Assembly: GCA_964549915.1 (NCBI GenBank) | Contig: CAZJWX010000006.1 | Coordinates: 1 to 64,000, forward strand | Reading direction: 5' to 3' | DNA length: 64,000 nucleotides | From: JAUZRW01 sp964549915 | Lineage (GTDB): Bacteria; Chloroflexota; Anaerolineae; Aggregatilineales; Phototrophicaceae | Shown: one piece after another, positions 42,414 to 50,663 of the stretch | Layout: each line of letters opens with the position of its first letter | Numbering within the stretch: the stretch's first letter is position 1 | Position numbers and translations under genes: made by a program | The notes under the pieces: model-generated | What the model saw: only the letters and a program-made list of their open reading frames with translations | Databases searched by the model: none | What the model was told of the DNA's origin: nothing

Positions 42414-43423
42414 ATGGATTTTGCCTCCCGTTTCGTCTCCGGCAGCAGAATCTCGACCGAAAGTGCCAGCAGCGCCAATGCCACAAACCAGCCGAAGCGC
42501 TCAATCGGGCGCGTGATTTCTTCTTCACGCAGGTCACCACCTTGCATCTCGTTCATCGCTGCGATGAATTCTGCGCTGTGGGCGTTGTTGGCGCTGTAGG
42601 GTAAATATTCGCCACCTGTAATATTAGCGATGCGTTGCAGCACATCTGGATTCAATGTCGTTTGCACCAGCCTGCCCGCAGCATCCGCCTGATAATCGAC
42701 CAGTTCTCCCGCTTCATTGTAGAGCGGAATCAAACCGCCTTCTTGCGTTGCATACCCCATCGTGTAAATCGTCACATCGTTCTCGGCGGCGCGTTGCGCG
42801 GCTTCCCGCGGGTCTTCTTCGTGCGTCTCGCCATCGCTGATGATCAGCAGCACGCGCTCCGCACCCGGACGCTGGTCGAAGGCCGCCAGGGCGACCTCAA
42901 TGGTCTTCGCCAGGTCGGTTCCCTGGAGTGTGAGCATATCGGTGTCGATGCCTTCCAGGAAGACGCGCCCTGCTTCCGCATCGAAGGTCAGCGGCATATA
43001 GACATAGGCTTCTCTGGCGAAGATGATGAAGCCATATTCGTTACCCGGCAACTGGTTGATCAAGTCCAACACATCCAGTTTGGCGCGTTCCAGACGGTTC
43101 GGCGATATGTCCTCAGCGGCCATGCTGCGGCTGACATCCATCGCGATCATGATCTGGATGCCCTGGGTTGTCAGTCGGTCTATGGTGAAGCCCCAGGTAG
43201 GACGCGCGATCGCCAGGATCAGCGCCGCCAGTGCAATCAACCAGAGGACAGCTTTGATGCCCCGCGCTGTGTAGTTGATCTGTGCTAGCAGCGGCTGCAC
43301 CAGTGCGCGATCCCCCAGGCGCTCAACCGCTGCACGTCGCGCCCATCCTCGCCAGAGCAAGAACAGCGCGAAAACGGGCACCAGCGCCAGCGCAATCAAC
43401 CAGGTTGGAGAAACAAACGTCAC
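42410..43423 (-). CDS. batB: BatA/BatB-type von Willebrand factor A membrane protein
   Basis: A 337-residue protein with two N-terminal helices, a VWA domain with the metal site MDVSRSM (DxSxS) and ISDGETHE, and a final membrane helix. It should bind partner proteins through a divalent metal. It is the second of two VWA genes in the operon, 12 bases after the first. The A/B naming follows gene order only. Confidence 0.85.
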   Translation of the reverse strand: MTFVSPTWLIALALVPVFALFLLWRGWARRAAVERLGDRALVQPLLAQINYTARGIKAVLWLIALAALILAIARPTWGFTIDRLTTQGIQIMIAMDVSRSMAAEDISPNRLERAKLDVLDLINQLPGNEYGFIIFAREAYVYMPLTFDAEAGRVFLEGIDTDMLTLQGTDLAKTIEVALAAFDQRPGAERVLLIISDGETHEEDPREAAQRAAENDVTIYTMGYATQEGGLIPLYNEAGELVDYQADAAGRLVQTTLNPDVLQRIANITGGEYLPYSANNAHSAEFIAAMNEMQGGDLREEEITRPIERFGWFVALALLALSVEILLPETKREAKSI

Positions 43424-43435
43424 GAGCCAATCTCC

Positions 43436-44401
43436 TCAAGGAATGCTCTGGAAGAGGGTATGCCGTAGGACTCGTTCGATCAGCAGCAGTACGAGCGCTG
43501 TAATCAACAACCCCCAGGCTTGATCTTGCCAGAGGATGTTCAGGTCACGGCTGGCGGTAGATGGTTCAAGCTGGTCGATTTGCTCATATACGCCGCGCAG
43601 GTCTTCCAGCGAGAGGGCATTGAAATACTGCCCGTCGGTGATGCGTGCGATGCGGCGCAGCAGGTCTTCATCCAGCGCGTTTTGTGGATCGCCCTCGGAT
43701 GTCCCCAGGCCGACGGTGTAAATACGGATGCCATAAGTCGCAGCAGCCTGCGCTGCCGAGACGGGATCGACGGCCCCGGCATTGTTCGCGCCATCGGTGA
43801 GTAAGATAATGATCCGGCTGGGGGTCTCGCGCTCCCGTAAGACATTGGTCGCTTGCGCAATCCCTAAGCCGATAGCTGTACGATTGCTGAGGCCGACGCT
43901 GCCCGCCAGCGGCACCTGATCCAGAACCTCCTGCAAGATGAAGGTGTCGAGCGTCGGCGGTGCCTGGTAGAAGGCATCTTCTGCGAAGACTACCAGCCCG
44001 ATATGGTCGAAGTTGCGCCCGTCGATGAAGTCCCGCAGCACGTTCTTCGCCGCTTCGAAGCGGGTGATGCCGCCGAAATCGGGCGTTCCCATGCTGTCGG
44101 AAATATCCATCGCCAGCATGATGTCGATGCCCTCTCCTGTGATGGTTTCGCTGGCATCGCCAAATTGGGGACGCGCCAACGCCAGCACCAGCAGAATCCA
44201 GGCCAGCAGCCTCAGCGCATCCGGCAAGCGGCGCAAGCGCACTCGCAGGCCAATGGGCAGGCCACCGAGCAAACGTGTATCGGAGTAGCGCAGAGCTGGA
44301 GGGGCACTCGCAGCCGAACCGCGCAGCCAGCGCACCAATAGCAGCCCCGCCGGAACCAGCAGGAGCAGCGCCAGCGGAAAGGCGAAACGAAACTCAAACA
44401 T
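43436..44401 (-). CDS. batA: BatA/BatB-type von Willebrand factor A membrane protein
   Basis: A 321-residue paralogue of the following gene: two N-terminal membrane helices, a VWA domain with MDISDSM and LTDGANNAG, and a C-terminal anchor helix. Keeping the DxSxS motif means the metal site is probably intact in both copies. Its start overlaps the DUF4381-like gene by 8 bases. Confidence 0.87.
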   Translation of the reverse strand: MFEFRFAFPLALLLLVPAGLLLVRWLRGSAASAPPALRYSDTRLLGGLPIGLRVRLRRLPDALRLLAWILLVLALARPQFGDASETITGEGIDIMLAMDISDSMGTPDFGGITRFEAAKNVLRDFIDGRNFDHIGLVVFAEDAFYQAPPTLDTFILQEVLDQVPLAGSVGLSNRTAIGLGIAQATNVLRERETPSRIIILLTDGANNAGAVDPVSAAQAAATYGIRIYTVGLGTSEGDPQNALDEDLLRRIARITDGQYFNALSLEDLRGVYEQIDQLEPSTASRDLNILWQDQAWGLLITALVLLLIERVLRHTLFQSIP

Positions 44402-45329
44402 CGGTCGTCCTGGCCTCTCGCTCGACTTCGCGTAGCCAGCGAATGGCGAATTTGATGAGCTGCTGCGCTGCCCCCGGCTCTGGCTGGAACTGCGCGAATT
44501 TCACCAGATCAGCTTGTTCGAGCAGGGTGTGCAGGCTGCTGCGATGATTCTTGGTCAGGCGTTCGTCCTGGCGCAGCCGTTCCATGAGTTCGTCAGTGGT
44601 CATCTCCACGGCATCAATGCCGAACTGCTCCTTGAGGTAGCGCCGCATCTGATCCGCCACGAGGGTATAGACCGTCTCTGTCGGCAGATTCTGCGCTTCC
44701 AGGTCTTCCAGGCGGGCGATGGCGAGCCGGGTCGGTGTGTCTGGCGCCGATTGGACGACACCGCGTGTCATCGCACGTATGACCATGATGATCGCGAAGG
44801 TGACAACCCCGATCACAGCAGCGGCGGCAGCGTACCACCAGCGTGGTGTGTAAGGGATTTCCACAGGGGGCAGCGAGGGCAATGGCTGCGGTTCTTCGAT
44901 CCCGCTCAGGCTGCTGGGCACCATGAGCGAGAACGATTGTACCGGGACGGTTGTTTCCACTCCAGCGCTCTGGTAAGTCAGCGTGAGTTCCGGAGAGAGA
45001 TATAACCCCGGTTCCCAGATGACTGCCAGCGATTCCTGCGTGATGATGCCGTCGGCTTCAGTGACGGCCTCGGCCGCTTGCAGCACTTCCAGCGCGCCGT
45101 CTTCGGGGAATTCTGGCCATTCGGTGACGGTGGCTCCCTGTGGTAGGGAGGCCCGTACCGTCAGGGTGAAGGTTTCCCCCAGACGCACGCTATCGCCCTG
45201 GACGACGAAACGCACCGGAAATTCGCCACCGGGGCCTTCGAGTGGTGGAGGTGTAACCGTCGGGCTTCCCTGTGCCTGGGCTACGAGTACGGCCCAGAAT
45301 ACAGTCATAGCAATCAGGAGACGTTTCAT
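44394..45329 (-). CDS. DUF4381-like Bat-operon membrane protein
   Basis: A 311-residue protein with a signal peptide (MKRLLIAMTVFWAVLVAQAQ), an extracytoplasmic beta domain, one membrane helix (about residues 166-188) and a helical cytoplasmic domain (VADQMRRYLKEQFGIDA, MERLRQDERLT). Proteins of this type often sit between DUF58 and the VWA genes. The ATG at 45329 overlaps the DUF58 stop by ATGA; the frame stays open upstream but is antisense to nothing conserved there. Confidence 0.75.
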   Translation of the reverse strand: MKRLLIAMTVFWAVLVAQAQGSPTVTPPPLEGPGGEFPVRFVVQGDSVRLGETFTLTVRASLPQGATVTEWPEFPEDGALEVLQAAEAVTEADGIITQESLAVIWEPGLYLSPELTLTYQSAGVETTVPVQSFSLMVPSSLSGIEEPQPLPSLPPVEIPYTPRWWYAAAAAVIGVVTFAIIMVIRAMTRGVVQSAPDTPTRLAIARLEDLEAQNLPTETVYTLVADQMRRYLKEQFGIDAVEMTTDELMERLRQDERLTKNHRSSLHTLLEQADLVKFAQFQPEPGAAQQLIKFAIRWLREVEREARTTDV

Positions 45330-46210
45330 CGCTGCCGCCTCATCCGTTCCTGGAAAAACAGCGAAAGCGCCCGCACGTAATCGCGGTCTGGTGGAATTTC
45401 CAGCCGATTGACCCCAGCCATATGTAGCAAAGCTTCGCGTTCGGCGCGAATGCCCTTTTGCTGTTCGTAGAACTGCTGCTGCCATTTCTCCGAGCGCGTA
45501 TCGACCCACTGCATATTGCCTGTCTCCGCGTCGCGCATGCTCATCAATCCCAGTGCCGGAATGCTCTCTTCCAAGGGATCGCTGAGGATGACCGCCGTTG
45601 CGTCGTGGTTCTTGCCCGTGAGCAAGAGTTCACGGCGGTATGTTTCGGGGTCTGCCATGAAGTCGGAGAGCAAGAAAACGATCGCTCCCGGCTTCAAGAC
45701 CCGGTTGACCGTTCGCAGCGCCAGCGATAAATCCGTTCCTGTGCCTTCTGGCTCGAAGGTCAGCAGTTCGCGGATCAGGTTCAGGATGTGGTTGCGGCCT
45801 TTCTTCGCCGGGATGTAGCGCTCCACCCGGTCACTGAAGAGCAACATGCCCGCCTTGTCATTGTTGCGCGTTGCGGCATATGCAAGCACAGCGCCCAATT
45901 CAGCGGCAAAATCGCGCTTCTGCTGGTCTTGCGTGCCGAACAATACCGAGGCGCTGCCATCGACCACCAGCATCAAGGTCAATTCGCGCTCTTCGATGAA
46001 TTCCTTGATGTACGGCTCACCTGTGCGTGCGGTCACTTTCCAGTCAATTGTGCGCACATCGTCCCCCGGCACATAGGGGCGTACCGCTGCAAAGGACAGG
46101 CCGCGTCCTTTGTAGGCTGATTGGTAGGCTCCGGCGAAGACATTATGTACCAGACGCTTCGTATGCAGTTCAATGCGACGGATACGGCGCAGCAGGGCGG
46201 GTGATAGCAT
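45326..46210 (-). CDS. DUF58 family protein
   Basis: A 294-residue DUF58 protein with the core segment GRGLSFAAVRPYVPGDDVRTIDW and a VWA-like fold (LVVDGSASVLFG). It is the usual partner of MoxR ATPases. Its start overlaps the MoxR stop by one base. Confidence 0.9.
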   Translation of the reverse strand: MLSPALLRRIRRIELHTKRLVHNVFAGAYQSAYKGRGLSFAAVRPYVPGDDVRTIDWKVTARTGEPYIKEFIEERELTLMLVVDGSASVLFGTQDQQKRDFAAELGAVLAYAATRNNDKAGMLLFSDRVERYIPAKKGRNHILNLIRELLTFEPEGTGTDLSLALRTVNRVLKPGAIVFLLSDFMADPETYRRELLLTGKNHDATAVILSDPLEESIPALGLMSMRDAETGNMQWVDTRSEKWQQQFYEQQKGIRAEREALLHMAGVNRLEIPPDRDYVRALSLFFQERMRRQR

Positions 46211-47199
46211 CAGGGGACTTCGATCCCTTTCAGGATTTGCTGGATGATTTGCTCGGTGGTCACGGCTTCCGCCTGTGCTTCGAAGCTCAGGATCAGGCGA
46301 TGACGCAGCACATCTGGCGCAACGAACTTGATGTCATCGGGTGTTACGTAACCGCGTCCGCGCAAGAAGGCATTGGCCTTGGCCGCTTTCACCAGGGCAA
46401 TTGTCGCACGTGGTGATGCCCCGAACGATAGCAGCGGGTTAAGTTGTTTGAGGTCGCTCTCCGCCGGGTTGCGCGTGGCGAAGATGATATCCAGCACATA
46501 GTCCTTGATGCGCTCGTCCAGGTAAATCTCATTGACGATTTTTCGGGCGCGTAGGATGCGACCTGGCTCGATGATGGCGCGGGGTTCGTCTGGTCGTTCG
46601 CCGCTCATGCGCTGCAAAATCTCACGTTCTTCTTCGCGGGTGGGATAGCCGACGACCACCTTGAGCATGAAACGATCCAACTGCGCTTCCGGCAATGGAT
46701 ACGTGCCTTCCTGCTCGATGGGATTCTGGGTGGCCAACACGAGATACAGGTCTTGTAACCTGTAGGTCTCTTCTCCGAGCGTGACCTGACGCTCTTCCAT
46801 CGCCTCCAGCAGAGCGGATTGCACCTTGGCGGGGGCGCGGTTGATCTCATCTGCCAGGACGAAATTGCTGAAGACCGGGCCGGGACGCGCCGTGAAGTCG
46901 CCGCTGCCGGGGTTGAAAATCTGCGTCCCCACCAGATCAGAAGGAAGCAAGTCTGGCGTGAACTGAATGCGCTGAAACTGCGCGTTGACAGTTGCCGCCA
47001 GGGTACGCACCGCCAGCGTCTTCGCCAGTCCTGGCACACCCTCGATCAGCATGTGCCCGTCTGATAGCAGCGCGATCAACATGCGTTGGATCAGCCCATC
47101 TTGCCCAACGATGATGCGGCGGGTTTCCGCCAGAATATCCTGCACGAAGGCCGCTTCGCTCTTCACGCGATCGTTCAATTCCCGTATGGATTGCGCCAT
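46210..47199 (-). CDS. MoxR-type AAA+ ATPase
   Basis: A 329-residue AAA+ chaperone-like ATPase: Walker A EGVPGLAKT, Walker B VLADEINRAP, sensor 1 LATQNPIEQEGT and the sensor 2 region ASPRATIALV. MoxR proteins are thought to mature or assemble membrane and metal-cofactor proteins with VWA partners. It heads an eight-gene operon. I prefer the ATG at 47199 (AGGC upstream) to one seven codons earlier. TACAAT at 47239-47234 may be its -10 box. Confidence 0.92.
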   Translation of the reverse strand: MAQSIRELNDRVKSEAAFVQDILAETRRIIVGQDGLIQRMLIALLSDGHMLIEGVPGLAKTLAVRTLAATVNAQFQRIQFTPDLLPSDLVGTQIFNPGSGDFTARPGPVFSNFVLADEINRAPAKVQSALLEAMEERQVTLGEETYRLQDLYLVLATQNPIEQEGTYPLPEAQLDRFMLKVVVGYPTREEEREILQRMSGERPDEPRAIIEPGRILRARKIVNEIYLDERIKDYVLDIIFATRNPAESDLKQLNPLLSFGASPRATIALVKAAKANAFLRGRGYVTPDDIKFVAPDVLRHRLILSFEAQAEAVTTEQIIQQILKGIEVP

Positions 47200-47250
47200 T
47201 GTCTGCCTAACTACGTTCAATCATCATGGCGTCATTGTACCGGAAAATCG

Positions 47251-47865
47251 TCAGGCTTCGACTTCTTTCTCTTCCAACGTCGGCTCCGTAGGTTCATCGC
47301 GGGGTACGTCGTGGTGGCGGCGGCAGCGCGGTTCGTAGGTTTCTTGTGCTCCCACCATGATAATCGGGTCGTTGTAGCGAGCCGGCTCGCCATTCACGAG
47401 GCGCTGTGTACGATTGGCTTGATGCCCGCAGACGACACAGATGGCCCGCAGCTTGGTGACTTCTTCGGCACGGCACATCAACTCTGGCATGTAGCCGAAG
47501 GGTTCCCCACGAAAGTCCGTATCCAACCCGGCGAGGATCACGCGAATGCCATCATCAGCCAGCTTCTCAACGACATCAATGATACTCGCATCGAAAAATT
47601 GTACCTCATCAATCGCGATCACCGTTGTGGCTTCTTCGCATAGCTTGAGGATGTGTTCTGCCGTTTCAACCGGGACGGCTTCTACACGCTGGCCGTTGTG
47701 GCTCGTCACTTCTTCAATGCCGTAACGGTTGTCCATCTGGGGTTTGAAGACCTGCACGCGCTGGCGGGCGATGATGGCACGCCGAATACGCCGGATCAGT
47801 TCTTCGGTCTTCCCGGAAAACATGCTGCCGCAGATAATTTCGATCTGCCCAAACTCATGCCGCAT
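47251..47865 (-). CDS. tdk: Thymidine kinase
   Basis: Type II thymidine kinase that salvages thymidine to dTMP. The 204-residue protein has the P-loop GSMFSGKTEEL, the DEVQFF motif, and four zinc ligands in CVVCGH and the late CRRHH. The ATG at 47865 has AGGAG 8 bases upstream. The acidic tail (DEPTEPTLEEKEVEA) is unusual but short. Together with thyX it gives two routes to dTMP. Confidence 0.94.
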   Translation of the reverse strand: MRHEFGQIEIICGSMFSGKTEELIRRIRRAIIARQRVQVFKPQMDNRYGIEEVTSHNGQRVEAVPVETAEHILKLCEEATTVIAIDEVQFFDASIIDVVEKLADDGIRVILAGLDTDFRGEPFGYMPELMCRAEEVTKLRAICVVCGHQANRTQRLVNGEPARYNDPIIMVGAQETYEPRCRRHHDVPRDEPTEPTLEEKEVEA

Positions 47866-48159
47866 TGTTGCTGCTCCTGCCTCGTGAATTGAACTCCTGA
47901 TTATTGCCCAATCGAACAAAAATCCCAGCGCAGTCGCGGTTGCCGACTACTTACGGAAAGACAACGACGTTGGTGGGAGTAGGGTTGTTCGTCTGAAGCC
48001 ATGGACATGGATCGCTTCTTCCATGTCGCAAACAAAAGCACAGTCGCCTTTGTGGGTGATGGCTACGTTGTAGTACCTGCGTATTGTATAGAGGTGGCGG
48101 GGGATGCGCCAGCGCCCAATGGTCTGATTCTGGTTGGCTATTGACCCTGTAGAATCAAA
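47866..48159. other. Long intergenic stretch between tdk and L31
   Basis: About 300 bases lie here without a firm gene. They hold the tdk leader and one doubtful 47-codon plus-strand frame (48001-48144). No tRNA fold or clear promoter pair is seen; AATAAT at about 47909 on the minus strand could be a tdk -10 box. Confidence 0.4.
48001..48144 (+). CDS. Doubtful small ORF
   Basis: A 47-residue frame starting MDMDRFFHVANKSTVAFVGD and ending NGLILVGY. The composition is protein-like, but there is only a weak GAAG before the ATG and no neighbour on this strand. It may be chance or a gene remnant. Confidence 0.2.
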   Translation: MDMDRFFHVANKSTVAFVGDGYVVVPAYCIEVAGDAPAPNGLILVGY

Positions 48160-48193
48160 CAGCGGTCATCCCACAGGGGCAGGACGACCGCTG
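48160..48193 (-). terminator. Terminator-like hairpin after L31
   Basis: On the minus strand CAGCGGTCGTCC pairs with GGATGACCGCTG (one G-U pair allowed) around a ~10-base loop, then TTTGATTC follows. It lies 16 bases beyond the L31 stop and ends the L21-L27-L31 operon. Confidence 0.65.
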
Positions 48194-48208
48194 GATCATG
48201 CTGAGAGC

Positions 48209-48676
48209 TTATTCGCTCGCCGGAAGTTCGAAGCCCTGGGCGCGCATGCTCTTCTTGATATCGATCAGAGCCTGCTTGCCAATGCCAGAGATGCCGAGAA
48301 GCCCGTCTTCACCTTCTTCTTGCAGAACGCGCAGGATGTCGCCAGCGACATTGATGTCGTTCTCTTCAAGCAGGTGCTGGAAGCGTGCGTTCAGGCCGAG
48401 TTCCGCCACAGGCAAATCCAGGGGAACCGTCGGCGCGGCTGCGGCAGATTCCTGTGCTTCGCGGATGTTGTCGCGGCGCTGCAAGCGCTTCATGAACTTA
48501 TCGACGCGGCCTTCCGTATCGACGATACGTTGTTCGCCAGTGTAGAACGGGTGGCAATTGGAGCAGATTTCGGTACGAATTTCCGGTACAGTAGCGCCCG
48601 TCGTCCAGGTATTGCCACACTGGCAGACCACCTGAGCATTGGGGTACCACGTGGGATGCAGGTCAGCTTTCGCCAT
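48209..48676 (-). CDS. rpmE: Ribosomal protein bL31 fused to alpha-CTD-like domain
   Basis: A 155-residue protein. Residues 1-68 are bL31 with zinc ligands Cys18, Cys20, Cys38 and Cys41 and the HPFYTGEQRIVDTEGRVDKF core. After an Ala/Pro linker, residues ~88-150 match the layout of the RNA polymerase alpha C-terminal domain: AELGLNARFQHLLEENDI, then GDILRVL and the helix-hairpin-helix turn GISGIGKQALIDIKKSM. Ordinary bL31 is 65-90 residues. The tail may bind nucleic acid or protein; its role is unknown. It is the last gene of the L21-L27-L31 operon. Confidence 0.9.
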   Translation of the reverse strand: MAKADLHPTWYPNAQVVCQCGNTWTTGATVPEIRTEICSNCHPFYTGEQRIVDTEGRVDKFMKRLQRRDNIREAQESAAAAPTVPLDLPVAELGLNARFQHLLEENDINVAGDILRVLQEEGEDGLLGISGIGKQALIDIKKSMRAQGFELPASE

Positions 48677-48757
48677 TCGGTTGTCTCCTTCGCATCACGG
48701 CAAAGCCTGCTGGCTAAGTAGCGTGATGGTTGTTGCAGGTTGATGAGAATTATTCGC

Positions 48758-49048
48758 TTACTGAGTGACTTCTGTCGAGCGATCTTCGCGGTTGGCCAGA
48801 ACGTTGATTTCCTTCTGGTCTTTGCGTCCGCGCATGCGCTTGAATTCGACATAGCCTTCAATGGTGGCGAAGATGGTGTGGTCTTTGCCGATGCCCACGC
48901 CCTCGCCTGGATGGAACCTGGTGCCGCGTTGGCGCACAATGATGTTGCCGGGAATCACGTATTCGCCGCCAAACCTCTTCACGCCCAGGCGCTTACTCTG
49001 ACTATCGCGACCATTCTTGGTCGAACCGCCACCCTTCTTATGTGCCAT
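48758..49048 (-). CDS. rpmA: Ribosomal protein bL27
   Basis: A 96-residue bL27 (MAHKKGGGSTKNGRDSQSKR at the start), whose N terminus reaches the peptidyl-transfer centre. There is no extra N-terminal peptide of the Firmicutes type that needs cutting. It lies 27 bases after rplU. Confidence 0.97.
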   Translation of the reverse strand: MAHKKGGGSTKNGRDSQSKRLGVKRFGGEYVIPGNIIVRQRGTRFHPGEGVGIGKDHTIFATIEGYVEFKRMRGRKDQKEINVLANREDRSTEVTQ

Positions 49049-49075
49049 TGTGGTGTCTCTCCCTGATACACTCGC

Positions 49076-49387
49076 TTACACAGTGATGTCGTTGATACGC
49101 AGGCGGGTGTGATACTGACGATGCCCGCGCTTGCGACGGTAACTTGTCCGTTGACGATACTTGAAGACGATCAGCTTTTCGCCCCGGAACTGCTCTTCCA
49201 CCGTCGCAGTGACGGAGGCTCCTTCTACAGTCGGCTGCCCGACGGTGACTTCACCGTCGTTGTTTAGCAGCAGCACGTCATCAATGGTGATCTCTTCGCC
49301 CTGTTCATGAGGCAGGCGGTCAACGTCAATGAAGCGCCCCGGTTCGACCCGGTACTGACGCCCACCCAAACGGATGATGGCATACAT
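49076..49387 (-). CDS. rplU: Ribosomal protein bL21
   Basis: A 103-residue bL21 (MYAIIRLGGRQYRVEPG, then KYRQRTSYRRKRGHRQYHTR). GGAG lies 9 bases before the ATG at 49387; the frame is open for 16 more codons upstream that do not match the family. A strong promoter precedes it by a ~115-base leader. Confidence 0.96.
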   Translation of the reverse strand: MYAIIRLGGRQYRVEPGRFIDVDRLPHEQGEEITIDDVLLLNNDGEVTVGQPTVEGASVTATVEEQFRGEKLIVFKYRQRTSYRRKRGHRQYHTRLRINDITV

Positions 49388-49510
49388 GAAATATGGCTCC
49401 AATCTTCGCTTTTCTCCGCAGCCGAAAACCTGCATGGAGGGTCAACTGACGGGGAAAATTGGTCAATGTACAGACAGCAAAACACCCCATGCGGAATGGA
49501 GTAGACCTGA

Positions 49511-49540
49511 AGTATAGCCGTTTGTATGTCGGATCGTCAA
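49511..49540 (-). promoter_or_regulatory. Promoter of the L21-L27-L31 operon
   Basis: On the minus strand TTGACG (49540-49535) and TATACT (49516-49511) are spaced by 18 bases. The transcript leader would be about 115 bases, long enough for regulation by a ribosomal protein. Confidence 0.7.
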
Positions 49541-49585
49541 CGGTAACTACAGGACGCGCTCGCATGTGGCTGCCTTACGCAGTGC

Positions 49586-50653
49586 TCATAAGATCAGCAT
49601 GGCATCCCCGAAGGAAAAGAAGCGATAGCTTTCTTGCTTGGCGATTTCGTAGGCGTTCAGCATCCGTTCTCGCCCTGCAAACGAACTGAGCATCATCAAT
49701 AGCGTCGATTTCGGTAAATGGAAATTGGTGATCATGGCATCCACCGCACGCCACCGATAGCCAGGATAGATGAACAGGTTGGTATCCGCTTCAAAGCCAG
49801 TCACCGTCTGCCCTGCGGGTGGATCCGGAACTTCATCCGGGTGCGCGGGGTCGCCACCTGCGCTGAAGATGGCAGCGCTCTCCAGAGTGCGCGAGGCCGT
49901 GGTACCCACAGCGATGATGCGCCCGCCGTTCACTTTCGCCTGGTTGATGATGTGCGCGTTTTGCTGTGTCAACAACGCACGTTCGCTGTGCATCTTGTGT
50001 TCCGTGACCGCTTCGACTTTTACGGGCTGAAAGGTGTCCAGGCCGATGTGCAGGGTGCAATAGGCGAGATGCACGCCGGATTCTTGCAGCTTGTTCAGCA
50101 ATTCCGGTGTGAAGTGCAATCCCGCAGTTGGCGCGGCTGCCGAGCCTTCTTCTTCGCTGTAGACGGTCTGATAGCGCTCATCGTCTTCGAGCCGGGTATG
50201 AATGTAGGGCGGCAGGGGCATTTCACCCAGTTCGACCAGCAAATCGTTCACAGGCTTGCTGAAGCGCACAATCCGTTCCGAAGCTTCCAGTTCTTCCAGG
50301 ATGGTGGCGCGAATTTCACTTCCGGCGAAATTCAATACGGTTCCAACCGTGATGCGCCGACCGCCGACCAATGCGCGCCATGTGACATCATCCAACTGGC
50401 GCAGCAGCAGAATCTCCGCCTTGCCGCCTGTCTCGTGCTTGATGGCAGGCAGCCGCGCCGGAATCACGCGCGTGTTGTTCATCACCAGCACATCTTCTGG
50501 ACGGATGAATTCGCCAATCTGCCGGAAGATGCGATGCTCAATGCGGTCGGACGCGCGATCCAGCACCATCAATTTGCTGCTGTCGCGCGGATTTGCGGGT
50601 TCTTGTGCGATGAAATGCTCTGGTAGTTCGTAATCGAAATCGGTGACTTTCAC
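49586..50653 (-). CDS. queA: S-adenosylmethionine:tRNA ribosyltransferase-isomerase QueA
   Basis: Makes epoxyqueuosine in tRNA by moving the ribosyl part of SAM. The 355-residue protein shows the family start DFDYELPEHFIAQEPANPRDSSKLMVLDR in pieces, PAPTAGLHFTPELL, HIGLDTFQPV and NFHLPKSTLLML. It lies 10 bases after ruvB, an order also found in other bacteria. No tgt or queG is in the window. Confidence 0.96.
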   Translation of the reverse strand: MKVTDFDYELPEHFIAQEPANPRDSSKLMVLDRASDRIEHRIFRQIGEFIRPEDVLVMNNTRVIPARLPAIKHETGGKAEILLLRQLDDVTWRALVGGRRITVGTVLNFAGSEIRATILEELEASERIVRFSKPVNDLLVELGEMPLPPYIHTRLEDDERYQTVYSEEEGSAAAPTAGLHFTPELLNKLQESGVHLAYCTLHIGLDTFQPVKVEAVTEHKMHSERALLTQQNAHIINQAKVNGGRIIAVGTTASRTLESAAIFSAGGDPAHPDEVPDPPAGQTVTGFEADTNLFIYPGYRWRAVDAMITNFHLPKSTLLMMLSSFAGRERMLNAYEIAKQESYRFFSFGDAMLIL

Positions 50654-50663
50654 AACGAAACCT

